DNA of 64,000 nt from Siphonodentalium dalli (taxonomy: Eukaryota > Mollusca > Scaphopoda > Gadilida > Siphonodentaliidae): positions 37,701,797 through 37,765,796 of the forward strand of contig CP136061.1 of assembly GCA_032622095.1 (NCBI GenBank), given 5' to 3'. Shown one piece after another: positions 43,919 through 56,278 of the stretch. Numbering within the stretch: position 1 is the first letter of the stretch; each line of letters starts with the position of its first letter. The translations under genes were made by a program, and so were the position numbers. Under the pieces are notes generated by a model that was not told the DNA's origin, did not search any database, and was given only the letters and a program-made list of their open reading frames with translations.

Positions 43919-44690
43919 CTCACAGCACAGGAGCTTGGAATTTGGTCAAAATCCCTCTTTTATTGGCAGAACCACCACCCGGGACCATAGGTCACGGAAG
44001 GAACGAAACACGAATTTGTTGCCACCCATTTTGAACTCAACTGTATTCCTACAAAAAATATATTTTCACTAAAAACTTTTGGTACCTCTTACACCTTAGA
44101 TGCCAATCTACAACATTCCATAGGTATATTTTTCCAGTTCTTCGAAAACCTCACTTTATTTCGGTAATGTATTGTAAATTCACCAACGAACACAAATCTG
44201 CGACACCTCCATCATCCGTTGTAGAATCTGAATGACAAATGGCACAAAACCATTTTTCCGGAATAACAAAGTCGGAACGAAATAAAATCGAAACCTAATT
44301 TAAAGCCCGCGAAATTCAAAAATATTTGAAAGTGCGTGCGGTTTTCGAACTTAGGCGCCAGAAAACTTAAATCAGTTTATGTTTGCGTCATACTATGCTC
44401 GTTTTTGAAGATCTAATCCTGATGTTTTGTGCATTTTCCTGAAAATTTCTGTATTTTTCTGTGTCTGCTGTTATCATCTCATGAAAATGACGACTACCCA
44501 AGAAGATATTCTTCATTTGACTGAATGGTAATTTGTACAAATATTTCATATATAATTTATTTCTATTTATGGCACGACCACGTGGTATTGTTTTTTTCTT
44601 CTTGTTTTATGTTCGTTATGTACCGGTAGGCCTATATGTACTACTTGACTTTGTAATGCTACTGGATGCAATTATTGGTCATAAGGGGAC

Positions 44691-44797
<107 letters not shown>

Positions 44798-45146
44798 AAC
44801 TAGTTTATAAATTTGTGTTAGTGATAAACTCGCTAACATAAATTTTATGTAATGAGCAACTATAAGTATTGTTAACTGCACCGGTACCAGGATCTATAAA
44901 TAGTATACGTCACTCCGACTCACTCGTGACTCGCGTGTCGTAACGAATCAGCACCAAAACTCTTAAAGAATGGCTTTATGCATATGATTATATAGCCTGT
45001 GCTCATGAATTGGAAATTCAATTTTTAAATTCAAGACAGCTAGCCACCATCGGCATTGTTTTTCTCAAAATCAAAAATACCAAAACAATATTAAAAACAT
45101 TACTTAATGTAACTTTCGCTGATGGGGTCATTGTCACAAGGCTCCG

Positions 45147-45267
45147 CGATCCGATCACATTCGTAGCCAGGTTTTTTAATCGATCACAAATGTAGCCAGC
45201 TTTTCTATGGCGATCACATTCGTAGCCAGCTTTTCTATGGCGATCACATTCGTAGCCAGCTTTTCAT
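45147..45267 (+). repeat. 30-bp minisatellite, four units
   Basis: 'gcgatcacattcgtagccag' followed by 'cttttctatg' repeats with a 30-bp period. The first two units are diverged. On the minus strand it gives ten-residue repeats within a chance frame. Confidence 0.9.
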
Positions 45268-45289
45268 ATTCAGGCGAGCCCCAATGAAT

Positions 45290-45405
45290 AGTGCTGGGCG
45301 ATATGACGATATATCGGGTATATCCGGTTTTAATTTTGATATCGTCAATAATATCGTCTAAAATAAAAATATCGTAATACCGTCCCAAGTTATAATATTC
45401 TCCAT
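45290..45405. repeat. Segment rich in ATATCG words with GTGCTGGGCGATAT start
   Basis: 'gtgctgggcgatatgacgat' and repeated 'atatcg' and 'cgatat' words resemble the ends of some hAT-type miniature elements in animals. The comparison is from general knowledge and there is no second copy here, so the assignment is weak. Confidence 0.35.
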
Positions 45406-45445
45406 CATATGGTCCCAACAAACAGGGAAGTTAGAGCAAGTATAA

Positions 45446-45915
45446 ATGTATAATAGTCCCAAACTTCCCGGAAATACGCGGTCGAAAAAGTTAAAAAAAA
45501 CATCGGAGCACGTGCTTGTCAAGTTGGATATGCTTCGTCGGAAACATCAAAGCGCTAGCATTAGTTGGCGACGTTGTGAGATGATTGGTATGTCGCGCGT
45601 ATGCGACTGGCACAATGACCTCCTTTCAAGTTGGTGCAGCTTGCTCTATCAACCGTAACCGGTTGCTTGGAGGCGGATTACGATGTCAGATTTTTATTGA
45701 CCAAACTAGCTGATCGTGTCAATGTGTGCAAATTGCGAGTAAAATTATTTTGTGGACATGTGCCGTACGGATCATGGCATCACTATCACTTCAACGAACG
45801 TCAAATTCACAAACTAATTGAACATGTCTATATTTATTTTCCTCGGCTAAAAAATGCTGACGCAAATTCATTTCGCGTCGGCTTTTGCCTCGACACTGCC
45901 CATTGTCGATGCTAA
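45446..45915 (+). CDS. Two overlapping unrecognised frames inside the 2.8-kb element
   Basis: Frames 45446-45658 (70 aa) and 45631-45915 (94 aa) are in different registers. The first has a Lys/Arg-rich start and a Trp/Cys-containing end. The second has 'GHVPYGSWHHYHFNERQIHK', with several His and Cys residues. I recognise no transposase catalytic motif. They may be remnants of one gene broken by a frameshift, or chance. Confidence 0.2.
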
Positions 45916-46721
45916 TTCCCAGGGCTGCCGTATACTATGTGCATTGAAGTCTCACGGTGCTACCAACTACCAATTACCACTAATAAATAGTCTCACAAAT
46001 GACCAATTCCTCATGAATAAATAAAATGGAAATTTGAAACCGAATGTGGTCCTTAATGTGTGGTGTTGAGCGCTATTGTCGAAGGGATATAACTGTAAAC
46101 AATTATGCGAAAATGCACGTGGGCCTTGTTATATGATTATATCCCTTTATTTCAAAGTTATTGTTTTCTCTGTCGGCAAACTGTCAGCGGCCATGTTTTT
46201 ATGCAAATGAGCCCAAAATGATTCGTTCCCATCTAGACGCCAATGTTATCATCCATCAAAAAGTTCATGATGATCAGTGCATCGGTACGGTCATGTAATA
46301 AACATGTAATCAGCAGCTATGTTCGAAATTATAAACGGTACTTTCATGCTATCCGTCTCCGGATCATAGTTTTAAAGTTTCCGCATATTTCGGTACCATT
46401 TCCGCTACTCAGATTCTACAACGGATGATGGAGGTGTCGCAGATTTGTGTTCGTTGGTGAATTTACAATACATTACCGAAATAAAGTGAGGTTTTCGAAG
46501 AACTGGAAAAATATACCTATGGAATGTTGTAGATTGGCATCTAAGGTGTAAGAGGTACCACAAGTTTTTAGTGAAAATATATTTTTTGTAGGAATACAGT
46601 TGAGTTCAAAATGGGTGGCAACAAATTCGTGTTTCGTTCCTTCCGTGACCTATGGTCCCGGGTGGTGGTTCTGCCAATAAAAGAGGGATTTTGACCAAAT
46701 TCCAAGCTCCTGTGCTCACAG

Positions 46722-46789
46722 TATCTCATCATGTTTTGTTTTGACACGTGGTGTGATGCAAGAAAGTATTATCATCCCTCTTTATTTAA
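46722..46789 (+). pseudogene. Reverse transcriptase pseudogene, middle fragment
   Basis: This short piece between the two insertions reads 'DARKYYHPSLFNVY' across the TTAA insertion point, corresponding to the RT segment G-x-L-S-P-x-L-F-N-x-Y. The codons for Phe-Asn contain the TTAA where element F inserted. Confidence 0.75.
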
Positions 46790-47242
46790 CCCTTTACCCA
46801 ACAAAACGGCCAAAAACGCCCAAATAAAGCTTCAACAGCCTAAAATATCTTCGGTCTGTCGCAATAACACAAAATGGATATCATTGGAACCGGTTCATTG
46901 CCCACATTGTGATGGTTACAGTTATGCCCTGTGCCAATGCATTCTCTTATATATGTGAGTCGACCATAGGTCGCCTCGCATATATAAGAGAATGCATTGG
47001 CCTAAAAAAATTCTTTTTTTTTAACACTTTTTACCATTTTTTCTTTCATTCTTTAACAATTTTATAATTTTTTCTTACATTTTTTAACAATTTTTATAAT
47101 ATTTTTCTACATTCTTTGACAATTTTATCATTTTTAATATGTGTTAAGCCAATGCATTTTCTTATATATGCGAGGCGACCTATGGTCGACTCGCATATAT
47201 AAGAGAATGCATTGGCACAGGGCCGTTCTGTTGGGTAAAGGG
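46790..47242 (+). mobile_element. Composite miniature element F (TTAA family), inserted in the RT pseudogene
   Basis: TTAA flanks lie at 46786-46789 and 47243-47246, with CCCTTTACCCAACA ends. The left arm and both palindromes are as in B and E. The spacer is longer because the 'ttcttacattctttaacaat' type word is repeated three times (47039-47130). The host frame (Leu-Phe-Asn-Val-Tyr) is restored when the element and one TTAA are removed, which directly supports the TTAA target site. Confidence 0.95.
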
Positions 47243-47246
47243 TTAA

Positions 47247-47560
47247 CGTGTATATAATACGCGCCTCAATGATGTAAATGTTGGGTGTTCTGTTGGTGGA
47301 AATCTTGTAAATCACCTATGCTATGCTGATGATATGTGGAGTGTTGTGTGATTGCACCATCGATCTCAGGGTTGTCAATATGAATCAGAGGCAATAAAAC
47401 TACAATATACTTCCTATATGTCATTCATTCCAAAGAACTTCCATGTATTGACTGTGCCGAAGCTGAAGATATGTGGGAATGAAATTGTGTTTGTAGATTG
47501 TTTTACATATTTGGGACAATCTAACGGGGATTCACACATGCTGTGTTTTAATTATAGTAT
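47247..47560 (+). pseudogene. Reverse transcriptase pseudogene, 3' part
   Basis: The frame reads 'VGCSVGGNLVNHLCYADDM' near 47280-47336, containing the catalytic YADD box, and later 'IVFVDCFTYLGQ' (about 47490), matching the F-x-Y-L-G thumb motif. A stop and frameshift follow the YADD. Together with 43105-43918 and 46722-46789 it forms one reverse transcriptase in correct order. Confidence 0.85.
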
Positions 47561-47569
47561 TCAATAAAT

Positions 47570-47718
47570 AGAGGATCTCACATGAGTTTCTATTTTATAC
47601 GGAATTTATCAACCGAGTTCACTAAATTCGATTTGAGCCGAGGTTTACCGAGGCTCAAATAGAATTTAGAGGACGAGGTTGATAAATTACGTATAAAATA
47701 GGACGAGTGTGAGATACC
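47570..47718. mobile_element. 149-bp foldback element
   Basis: 'ggatctcacatgag' and 'ctattttatacggaatttat' at the left pair with 'ataaattacgtataaaatag' and 'gtgtgagatacc' at the right, giving arms of about 65 bp and a short loop near 47645. It fits a foldback miniature element. No coding sequence. Confidence 0.8.
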
Positions 47719-48282
47719 TTTTATCACATGATCAAATAAACCCGAAGCAACGCGAAATATTCATCGAAAACAACAATCATAAACTACAGCGATCGCAAGT
47801 TATTTGAAGAACACCGTGACGTCATCGCACGTGCTGATATTAAACGTGTCTATTACCGATAATTATGAAACTGCTTTTATGGCCAAATTATGTGATAAAT
47901 AATCATAACACATATCATCTGTTCTTTTATCTGCGATTAACATAGCCGATGACTACTGATCTAGCGTGGGTAAACAGCGGCGCAGACGGTTGAAAATAGT
48001 ACTTGCCGGGTCTAAATTAATTCGCTAGTTGGAATATGGTGTCGCCAAGTATAGTCGAACTGGTTTAGTCGAACACATGGATAACTCGAAGTCATTAAAC
48101 GTCATTTGCGTTCGAGCTAAAGAAGTTTGACTGTAATGGTCCTTTGAATGTTTTCATATTGTTCTATTTTTCTGACCAATAAATATATATTTATGCTCAG
48201 AAAGTAGGAATGCTGGTTAAAGTGAGTTAAAATAGCATGGAATTGAATGCAGTTTATGACCAAAAACATATGTATTTCCCAG
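47719..48282. other. No gene recognised
   Basis: Unique-looking AT-rich sequence between two repeats. Confidence 0.4.
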
Positions 48283-50458
48283 GTAGCAAGACATGGTTGG
48301 CCTAACGTTGGGCCAATGGCTCACAGTTTGTTGGGCCAACGTTGGCTGCCAATATTGGCCCGTTGGCTTTTTTTTTTATCATTGACCCTTAGTTTTTAGA
48401 TTATCATAGGTGAGCCAAAGTTGGATATTTCATGCTGGGCCACTGTATTGACATGTCGTTGATTCCTGGATCACGCATGAGCCATTGCTCACAATTTTAT
48501 TAATTGAATGAAGGAATATACCACGAACACATCGATTGTATGATTTCAAGCTGCACTTAGTCCCCTATTGAAATTCTCTCCTTGTTCATTCGTTTTAGCT
48601 GCATCTTGTCTCAAACAGATCCTCCGCACACGTAGTATTATGTGGGTTGATCGATTCCCGATCCAGTTCAATCTCTCCACATAAAACATCAAGACACAAT
48701 CTGTGAAAAAAAACACGTTGTGAAAAGTACCGAATCGAGGCTACGACTGACAAGGTCAATCACGATAGTTCAATATATGAAATGATTCAAGCATATTTTA
48801 GTTGCGTGTATGTATATCTATAAATTACAGTTGAACAGTTCACATTGGCGTACTTGAATAAACAAATTATTAGTAACATTACACGGTTTGTCGTAAATTA
48901 AGCTTTGTTAATTTACATGGAGATGCATCATGGACATGTCGTTGAATTTTTTCTATATTTGCAATGAAAATTGCTTCAAACACGAGTTTAAAACAAATAT
49001 CACACTTACCGCCATATGGATAAATCCTTGCACGGAACGAATTTTCCTTTTCATGTGCATCGTATGTATCATCCGCCTGGAAGCCATATGTACAGATCAA
49101 CTGATGTTAGCAAACACAAAATGTAATCTGATAAGGAACTCCTGTTGGCATTGTCCTTACTACATTGGTTCAAAATAAGCTTTTGTTATCAGGTTTGAAT
49201 TATTACAACAAAATAATTCTAACCACTGTTAACTATGGTAAAAAAATTCCCAAAACGTGTTATTTATCAACATGATGATCAACGAAATAAGGCCGTATAA
49301 TCACTTGATTATCACGAAATGTGGCCGTATTGAAGATAAAAAGAACATATCTCGAGAAATTGAAATCACTGTTAGATTAGTCGCAAGTGTGCGGATTTCC
49401 CCCACCACTAAAACTGGCAATGTCGTGATATGGCCTTAGTGGCTAAAGCGACAATAAACCCCAATCAATCAATCAATCAATCAATCGAGAAATAACAAAT
49501 TTCAAAAATCGATAGCTGATCAGTTTTGATGAGTGGGTTCATCGACTCAAATCAAATATTTGTTTATCCCCGAAGCCAAATAGATAGTAATTGAGGGGTG
49601 TATAATTGGATAATGCATCTTTAGTTACCCACAGTAAGTCCGATTTTATAAGTCGGATGATCGTAAGACCATCGTCTTTATAAATATGAATCAAACTAGT
49701 TTAGAATGATCTATTTCAATGAATCGTCTTTATAAAATTTATCAAAGTTATACAATCTTCCGCCCATGTTTTATATATATAATCTTTGGCGGCGCCGGTA
49801 TACAATGCACAGTTGTCGTGCACAACGCATGCATATAATTCATTAAACTGATACTGATTAGCCAACTACGGTAGAGAAGTCGCAGGGGAATGTTTGTATA
49901 TGGATTAGTGGCCCATCATTGGCAATGCTATGCCTGACCAACATTCTTGGATGCCATAGGGCAACATGGGGGACGACCATGGTGACCAACGTCCATTTTG
50001 GACTTTAGTTTGATGCAATGAATATAGCATTCATATATAACTGCAGGCATCATTCATACTAAATTGGACAAGTAAAGTGAATTCGAACACATGTATATAT
50101 TGAATTTAGACAGTGTACCACCTATTTGTTACACTCATGACTCGTGACCCGATGACCCGATGTACACATATACCAGTCATTGGCCCATCGTTATGGGTGA
50201 CTCATCAGTTCACGGAATGATATATACATGTATGTACACCCGAAAAAGTGTTTAATTGGACCCCATACAGTGAAATCGTTTATAATGTTCTTTAATATGG
50301 CAGCGTATGTGTCGCCTAGAAATTCACCAACCGACTGGCAAAGCCACAAAGGAAAATTGTCCATCTTCCGCCAGCGTTGGCCCAATGTCATAACATTGAT
50401 GGCTATGGTCGCATATGGTACCCAACGTTGGCACAACGAACCCTTAATTGCCACTTAG
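48283..50458. mobile_element. Possible 2.2-kb inverted-repeat element with CCAACGTTGG words
   Basis: 48290-48370 has 'gttgggccaacgttggctgc' and 'taacgttgggccaatggctc'. 50366-50455 reads, inverted, 'tgtgccaacgttgggtacca' and 'attgggccaacgctgg'. A third diverged cluster lies at 49905-49990. The outer clusters could be terminal repeats of one element, or separate copies of a short palindromic repeat. No target duplication was identified. Confidence 0.45.
49385..49486 (+). repeat. Retroposon 3' tail with (AATC)n
   Basis: 'ttagtggctaaagcgacaat' then 'aaaccccaatc' runs into (AATC)6 at 49463-49486. A short conserved end followed by a tetranucleotide tail is typical of RTE-type LINEs and SINEs that use their machinery. 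No RT or tRNA-like head is visible upstream. Confidence 0.55.
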
Positions 50459-51077
50459 GTTTCATCATAAAATGAAAATTTAGGGACTGTAAATACCAAT
50501 ATGATAAATAATTCAGTAAATTTACCGTCATAGAATTATAAGATTATGTTAATGTGTATTGATACTCAAATCAAGATCAAATGTGAAATTCAAGAGTTTC
50601 GTTGGATAGAACCAGAGATTTTTTTTGTTGAAAATGCCATCAGCTAAATTTTTATCACCACCCCAGTTTCGCCCGATGTTCGCGTATTTTCAACTGATAA
50701 ATACGCCGATATTTTCGATTTGTGTGTGTTGTGGATACATTCCACTGACAGGACTGCAACAACATTTATACAAGTTATGCCAAGGAATTGTGTAAAACGT
50801 AGCAGAATGTCGATGGTCGTAAAAGTTGACCTAAACCCCAGTAGCATGTCTCTCATTGTCTCCAGTCGAAATGTAAATGGCCACAGGTAAATAAATACAC
50901 GAGGGGTTATATAAATCTTCCAATAATGATTTTTATATCAACACTATTCCGCCATTTCGTGATTGTGATTCCTCGATCGGACACTGATGACCATGTGTGT
51001 GAGACACAGATATGCATGTGTGGGACACTGGTATGCCTCTATTTACACTGATATGGGCCGCGAGCCTTTGATTAAGC
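50459..51077. other. No gene recognised
   Basis: AT-rich, without repeats or domains that I can identify. Confidence 0.4.
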
Positions 51078-51322
51078 AGATCACTGAATCGCTACCATAT
51101 TGGATCCATCCAGCCATATTCCATGCATTCAGTCGTGCTTGTCAAAGTTCTGAAGTAGCATTCCATACATTCCATGCATGGAGTTTCTAAATATTCATGA
51201 ATTCCATACAATGAATATTCACAACGCCATAAATGCAATGCTACTCCAGAACTTTGACCTGTAGCAATTAAACCGCGGACTGGGGGCTGGGTGGATCCAA
51301 TATGGTAGCGACTCGGTGATCT
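51078..51322. mobile_element. 245-bp foldback element
   Basis: 'agatcactgaatcgctacca' onward pairs with the complement at 51285-51322, with arms of about 38 bp. An inner pair 'tgtcaaagttctgaagtagc' and 'gctactccagaactttgacc' adds about 23 bp. The centre holds 'tccatacattccatgcatgg' words. It is a typical miniature inverted-repeat element. Confidence 0.85.
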
Positions 51323-52584
51323 CGTATAATCTCGCTTATTCGAATGCTATCTATTATTATTTATTTTTGCTTAGCATTCGAATGTTAATAGATATTAATC
51401 CTTAACATTCGAATGGTAAGGATGTTTTTGTCATGTGATTTAATTAAATCACAGTCATCGGTTCTAGATTTGGAGGGAAAATATCCATCTAGTCAAACAT
51501 TTAAAATTTCTGTTCTTTGTTGTTTTCTGGTAGGAGTCTGTACATTATGTAGGAAATTATTAACCCTATGATATTAGCTCTTGGGACAGTTATAGAAACT
51601 ATAATAGTACCTCATCTGTATGTACCAATATGTTATATGGCCAATTGCCAATTTGGTGCTTTAAGGGGGAGATGCACGTTTTGCATAAATCCAGCCAAAA
51701 ATGGCAAGAGATTTTCTCTGGATCTATCTGGCAAAAAACCTTGAATTTCACGCATCATCATCATCTTCATTGTATGTAGAATATGAGCAATTATTAAGCG
51801 ACAACAAAAAGAATGGATTTTGATACATTTGAGAGGTTGAAAATATTATTTTATTTTTTGTCCCTTTCGGTACCAAGAACTGCTAGAATAATTAATAATA
51901 TCACGCAAAACTCCAATAACCAAATAGCTTATTGTCTTGGCTCTATATATGAGAGGAGGCTTCGTTTGTATCATAATCTTGAGTCAGATTTTTAATTGCA
52001 TAATATAGCATCATGCCCCCATATATTATAATGAAGAATACAGCAGTCACAAATACTCCAGCCCAAATGAAAACAAATGTTGACATGCAGGGTGGTGCAA
52101 TCAAGCGGGAGCAATCAACATGAATTAGGCCACAGTGTTAAGAGATAATTATGGCGGTCGGCTTTAAGGGATATGGAATCTCAAAGTTCTAAAATTTCTA
52201 TATATAAATATATATAATAAACAAATGTTGGCTGTATCCAAGTGCCTACCGGCCTGCCAAACAAGCTAAATAAAACATCATAATTGATACTTTTGTCATC
52301 CGAAATTACCAACGTATCCCAATTCTAAGACTTTGAAATTTCATGTTTCTTCAGATTCAATGTAAACATGTGTCACAAATTGGCCAATAAAACATCTCAT
52401 GGACATCTTACAACCAGACCAGGGCCCTGTACTATAGATTCCTAACAGCCATGTTCTGACTTGCGGGGAACGTGTCGAATACTATGGATACCGGCAATTT
52501 AATAGTGTGTGCGATTTCCCGTCATTTACAAGAACAGACAAAATCCAGTACTATAGATCTCCGTTTACTGCGCGTAGAGTCCGC
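51323..52584. other. No gene; CATTCGAATG palindromes at 51345-51420
   Basis: 'gcattcgaatgttaatagat' and 'acattcgaatggtaagg' give short repeated palindromes. An AT microsatellite-like stretch lies near 52195-52220. No coding domain was recognised. Confidence 0.5.
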
Positions 52585-53767
52585 GAATAACAAGCGAGAA
52601 CAATCCGGATTCACTTGTATGAGCCAGTCGTCTGTTTGCAATCATGGGAAGCCCGGATTCGTGGCTAGGACATCTATCTAGCTGATAATAACGAACCAAA
52701 GCCGGACGCTTTGGGTCGTATATAGGCTATATCTGATTTTGTGACGTCACCAATTATTAAGTAATACGACGCTGGAATTTTGATTTTTGGAAAGCACGAA
52801 TGTCGCACATAGGATCGGTGGGCCAAAAGCATTATTGTCGTAATCGGCTGGCAAGAGGCCAACACAAATCAGTCGATGTATAACATTATCCTATTTATAT
52901 AAACGTCATAAATTCATTTATTTGTTTTTATTTATAAGGGAAAGTAGGTCCATAATGCATTTCTAACGGGTATACTCCGGTACTCTACTGGATCAAATCA
53001 TAAATAAACTAAAACAACCACAACACAACGCTATATACCTGTATCTCAAAGATTTATTTTCGAACTGGTACAGCTGTGGATCAATAATGCATGGTTCTGT
53101 AGAGACTATACCGTGCGAAAGGAAATAAGATAATATTTCATTTGGATTTGATTGTTATCATAAGTCTGCATACTTACATGCATCTGATAATCCATATATA
53201 TCCTATTTTCTTGAATAGAATGAAAACACATAATTATGAACAAAACAGAAGACACGTTCAGTTGCACGCGAATTCGGTCAATGGTGAAAGTTACACTATG
53301 ACGTTTGTCGACTATGGTAGAAATTAACACGACGACATGTTATGATTGGAAATGAACATCCTCCCCCAGCACGCCAAGTAATATAGGCCTAATATTAGTT
53401 TCAGTTCCATGCACTCTCGACAACATATATAACTATTTATAATTACCCCACCAAACATAAGTCTGCATGTGAATATTATTTCGTGGGAATCTGTAAAGTG
53501 ATTTTGACAAGAATTTGTTTAAACGCTACATGCAGAACACCCGGCCTATGTGATTGTTTTAGCTTTGCATGGTTCGTTAATTACGCTTGCGTATGATCAT
53601 ATTATCATATATACAACGGTGTTATAATGCGAAAATGTAACATAATAGTGATTTAAAGCAATTTAAAAAAGTGGGTCGGATCCGGATCCGGAATCCGAGA
53701 AAAAACGCTTTTTCGGCAAAATCCGGATCCGGATCCGGAATCCGGGTTAAAGTTAGTCCCCCATCAA
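52585..53767 (-). repeat. Dispersed repeat with CCGGATCCGG motifs, copy 2, split by about 920 bp
   Basis: This is the inverted partner of 1-265. The flanks are 52585-52690 and about 53610-53767. The intervening segment is absent from copy 1. It begins 'tgataataacgaaccaa' and ends, inverted, 'tgataatatgatcatacg', so it may have a short inverted repeat of about 8 bases. It contains no recognised gene. Confidence 0.75.
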
Positions 53768-54251
53768 AGCTCAGAGTGATCAGATATCGATTTTTGAAGT
53801 TTGTTATTTCTCGAGATGTGTAATAATATGTGGCACAGAAACACGTCGTCAAATGGAGGGTCTGGGACAAAATTGCGGATGAAGATGGATAACTCTAAAA
53901 TCAAGTGGTAATACGGTCAAATTTCGTGATACGTTAGTGATACTACGGCCATATTTTGTTGAACATTTTGTTGATACCATAGTTGACATTGGTTAGCATT
54001 ATTTTGTTGCAATAAATCGATTCTGATAAATAAAGCCTATCTTGAAGAAATGTTGTTGTTGTTGTTGAATCTTGATGGTATGGGGACCGTCTGATCGGAA
54101 TGAGTACCTTTAAATCTAATAATGATTGTAAAAGCACCAGAAGAGCTTTGGGTTTACTGATCATTGCAGATGTTATCGATGGAATCGCTAAAATATTTCT
54201 CCGATATATATATGCATGATGTCCTACATTTACTCGAATGCTCACTGCAGC
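53768..54251. other. No gene; short (TTG)n
   Basis: A (TTG)5 tract lies at about 54051-54066. Nothing else is recognised. Confidence 0.5.
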
Positions 54252-54354
54252 CAGTCATGCCCCTGGGGGAAATTACTAAAATACCCATATAGACTATACC
54301 AGTGGTATAGTCTATATTGGTGTTTTAGTAATTTTCCCCAGGGGCCTGTGACTG
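54252..54354. repeat. 103-bp near-perfect palindrome
   Basis: 'cagtcatgcccctgggggaa' and 'attactaaaatacccatata' pair with 'tatattggtgttttagtaat' and 'ccccaggggcctgtgactg'. The arms are about 50 bp, with the centre at 'taccagtggta'. One arm's words recur at 2806-2830. Confidence 0.9.
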
Positions 54355-54938
54355 TAGCCATTAATTGTTGTGGTCTTTAATACTTACATAATATATATCG
54401 GCAATGGCCGTTTGAATTATTTGCGGTTAACACCATCGATTTCTACACCAACGCCATACATGCAGCTGAATCAACAGGACCCAAACACATTAGAGTATTC
54501 ATATATATTTACGCTTCAATAAGCGACAAACACAGACTGCACTGTGTCACATTTAATGCATAATTATGGCGTGTGTACCGCATAAATATTATTTCTAGCG
54601 TTACGCAGCATAGCGTGAAATTATTGTCTGCGCGGTGCGATATGGGTTAATGTTCTTGCAAGCACGCTGAGTCGTGCTAGGCTGATTGGCTCGTGAAGTG
54701 GTACTCACTCGCTCGTTTTATGTGATGACGTATTGTGGACAGTATTGTCACTCTAGTCGACGTACAACTGCGAATCGGCTGCGATTTTTTTTTTTCTAGC
54801 GTCGCACTAATGCCAAATATGTGTTTGAGTTATTTTGGTTATTTCCAAGGGAACATGACAGTAGCATAGGGAAGACCGTGGTTTGGTATTTATCTACGTG
54901 ATCAAATAAATATCCTCTACACCAGTTTCCCCGAACCT
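54355..54938. other. No gene recognised
   Basis: Unremarkable sequence between the palindrome and the next foldback element. Confidence 0.4.
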
Positions 54939-55380
54939 AAGCCTTGAAATAGTGTGTCTGTCATGTGTAGAATGAGGTCCACACAAGGTGAATTCAGTAT
55001 AGCTATTCCGCACGGTGAGCTAGCGTCAACAAAATTCACCCTCTGGGAACCTCATTCTGCTGAGGCCTCAACTGCTATGGGATACCTAGGAACAGATTGA
55101 AGTTCCCCATTTGAAGTTGGTGATGTTCTCCCATTAGTCACCTCGATTATGCATTTTATCGTCTGCAAATTATGTGATATAGAAACTGAACAGAAGGGAA
55201 AAAGTAACTAAAACGATGTCAATTTGAGACAATAGATACCTCCCTGAGATGACGCCTGAGCATAATGAGGTACACAGAGGGTGCATTTGGGGATGTTAGT
55301 CCACTGTGCGGGGAAGCGTAACTAAATTCACCCTCTGCGGACCTAATTCTGCAAATGACAGACACACTATCGCAAGGCTT
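54939..55380. mobile_element. 442-bp nested inverted-repeat element
   Basis: The outer arms are 'aagccttgaaatagtgtgtc' (54939) and 'gacacactatcgcaaggctt' (55361-55380), extending through 'agaatgaggtcc' for about 55 bp. Inner copies of 'ttcaccctctgggaacctca' and complements form further pairs (55031, 55258, 55324). The inner sequence matches the split fragment at 31830-32600. Confidence 0.85.
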
Positions 55381-56190
55381 GCCCGCACCATTCATCTGCA
55401 AACACAAAGGAGAGACAACTCTATATTAACAAACAGCAAAACGTGTGAATTTAGTGGTGCGCATAACACATCTGTCGAACTCGACTCACTGGGGATCGAA
55501 TTGAACTTACGGTAAGTGGCTTCTGTACATGTACAGCAGTATATTTAATTCATTCGAATGGTTTTTATCACGATTCTATGATAGTTATGAAACCTGCAGT
55601 CACGTACTTATATCTCATTTCAACTGAAGCACTATTGATCCAGAACCAGGAAATGATTTTTTATACCATTTGATACACGGCTGATAGAGGTTATTTACAT
55701 ATTTTATATACATGTCAAGATTCAATAAGATTTATTTCGTATTCAATATAATTATAATATATATATATATATATCAACAGGACCCCACAAAAAGTTTATC
55801 TTGCAAGGGCAGGGCCCTTATGCTTGTATAATGATACAGTGTTATGTGTACGTATATTGGGTGTATATAGTGCGGGTGCGTATTTACAATGTGTGTATTA
55901 TTGTATTGAGATGGGCAAGAAGGGGTGTGGGCATGGGGTGGAGCGTTAATGCCATTATATTATGTAAGTATTAAAGGCACGTGAGGCCTTAGTTGTCGAA
56001 AATATTCATATTTGTTCCAATCACCGTAAACAGAAAAACATTAAAACGCATACAGTTTCGTTCATATATACCATGACCATCGCCTTAACAGCATGTTATC
56101 ATAAAAACCTACTATATTTTACCTAAGCAAGAGCCTGATTGTGTTACGGAAGACAGCACAATGCGACTGGCTAATCACACACAGTGGACT
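55381..56190. other. No gene; TA microsatellite
   Basis: A TA repeat lies at about 55757-55774. The rest is AT-rich with no recognised domain. Confidence 0.5.
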
Positions 56191-56278
56191 AACTAAAAAA
56201 TGACTATAATCACCATCTCACAACCCGACCCCCCCCGGGTCGGGTTGTGAGATGGTGATTATAGTCATTTTTTTAGTT
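56191..56278. repeat. 88-bp almost perfect hairpin with C/G centre
   Basis: The arms 'aactaaaaaatgactataat' to 'cacaacccgaccc' and the complement differ by a single extra T. The arms are about 41 bp and the loop about 5 bp of C. No flanking duplication was identified. Confidence 0.95.

Noticed and set aside
53622-53870. Frame with Asp-Pro and Arg-Ile repeats
   Set aside because: It is the translation of GGATCC-type words in a dispersed repeat.
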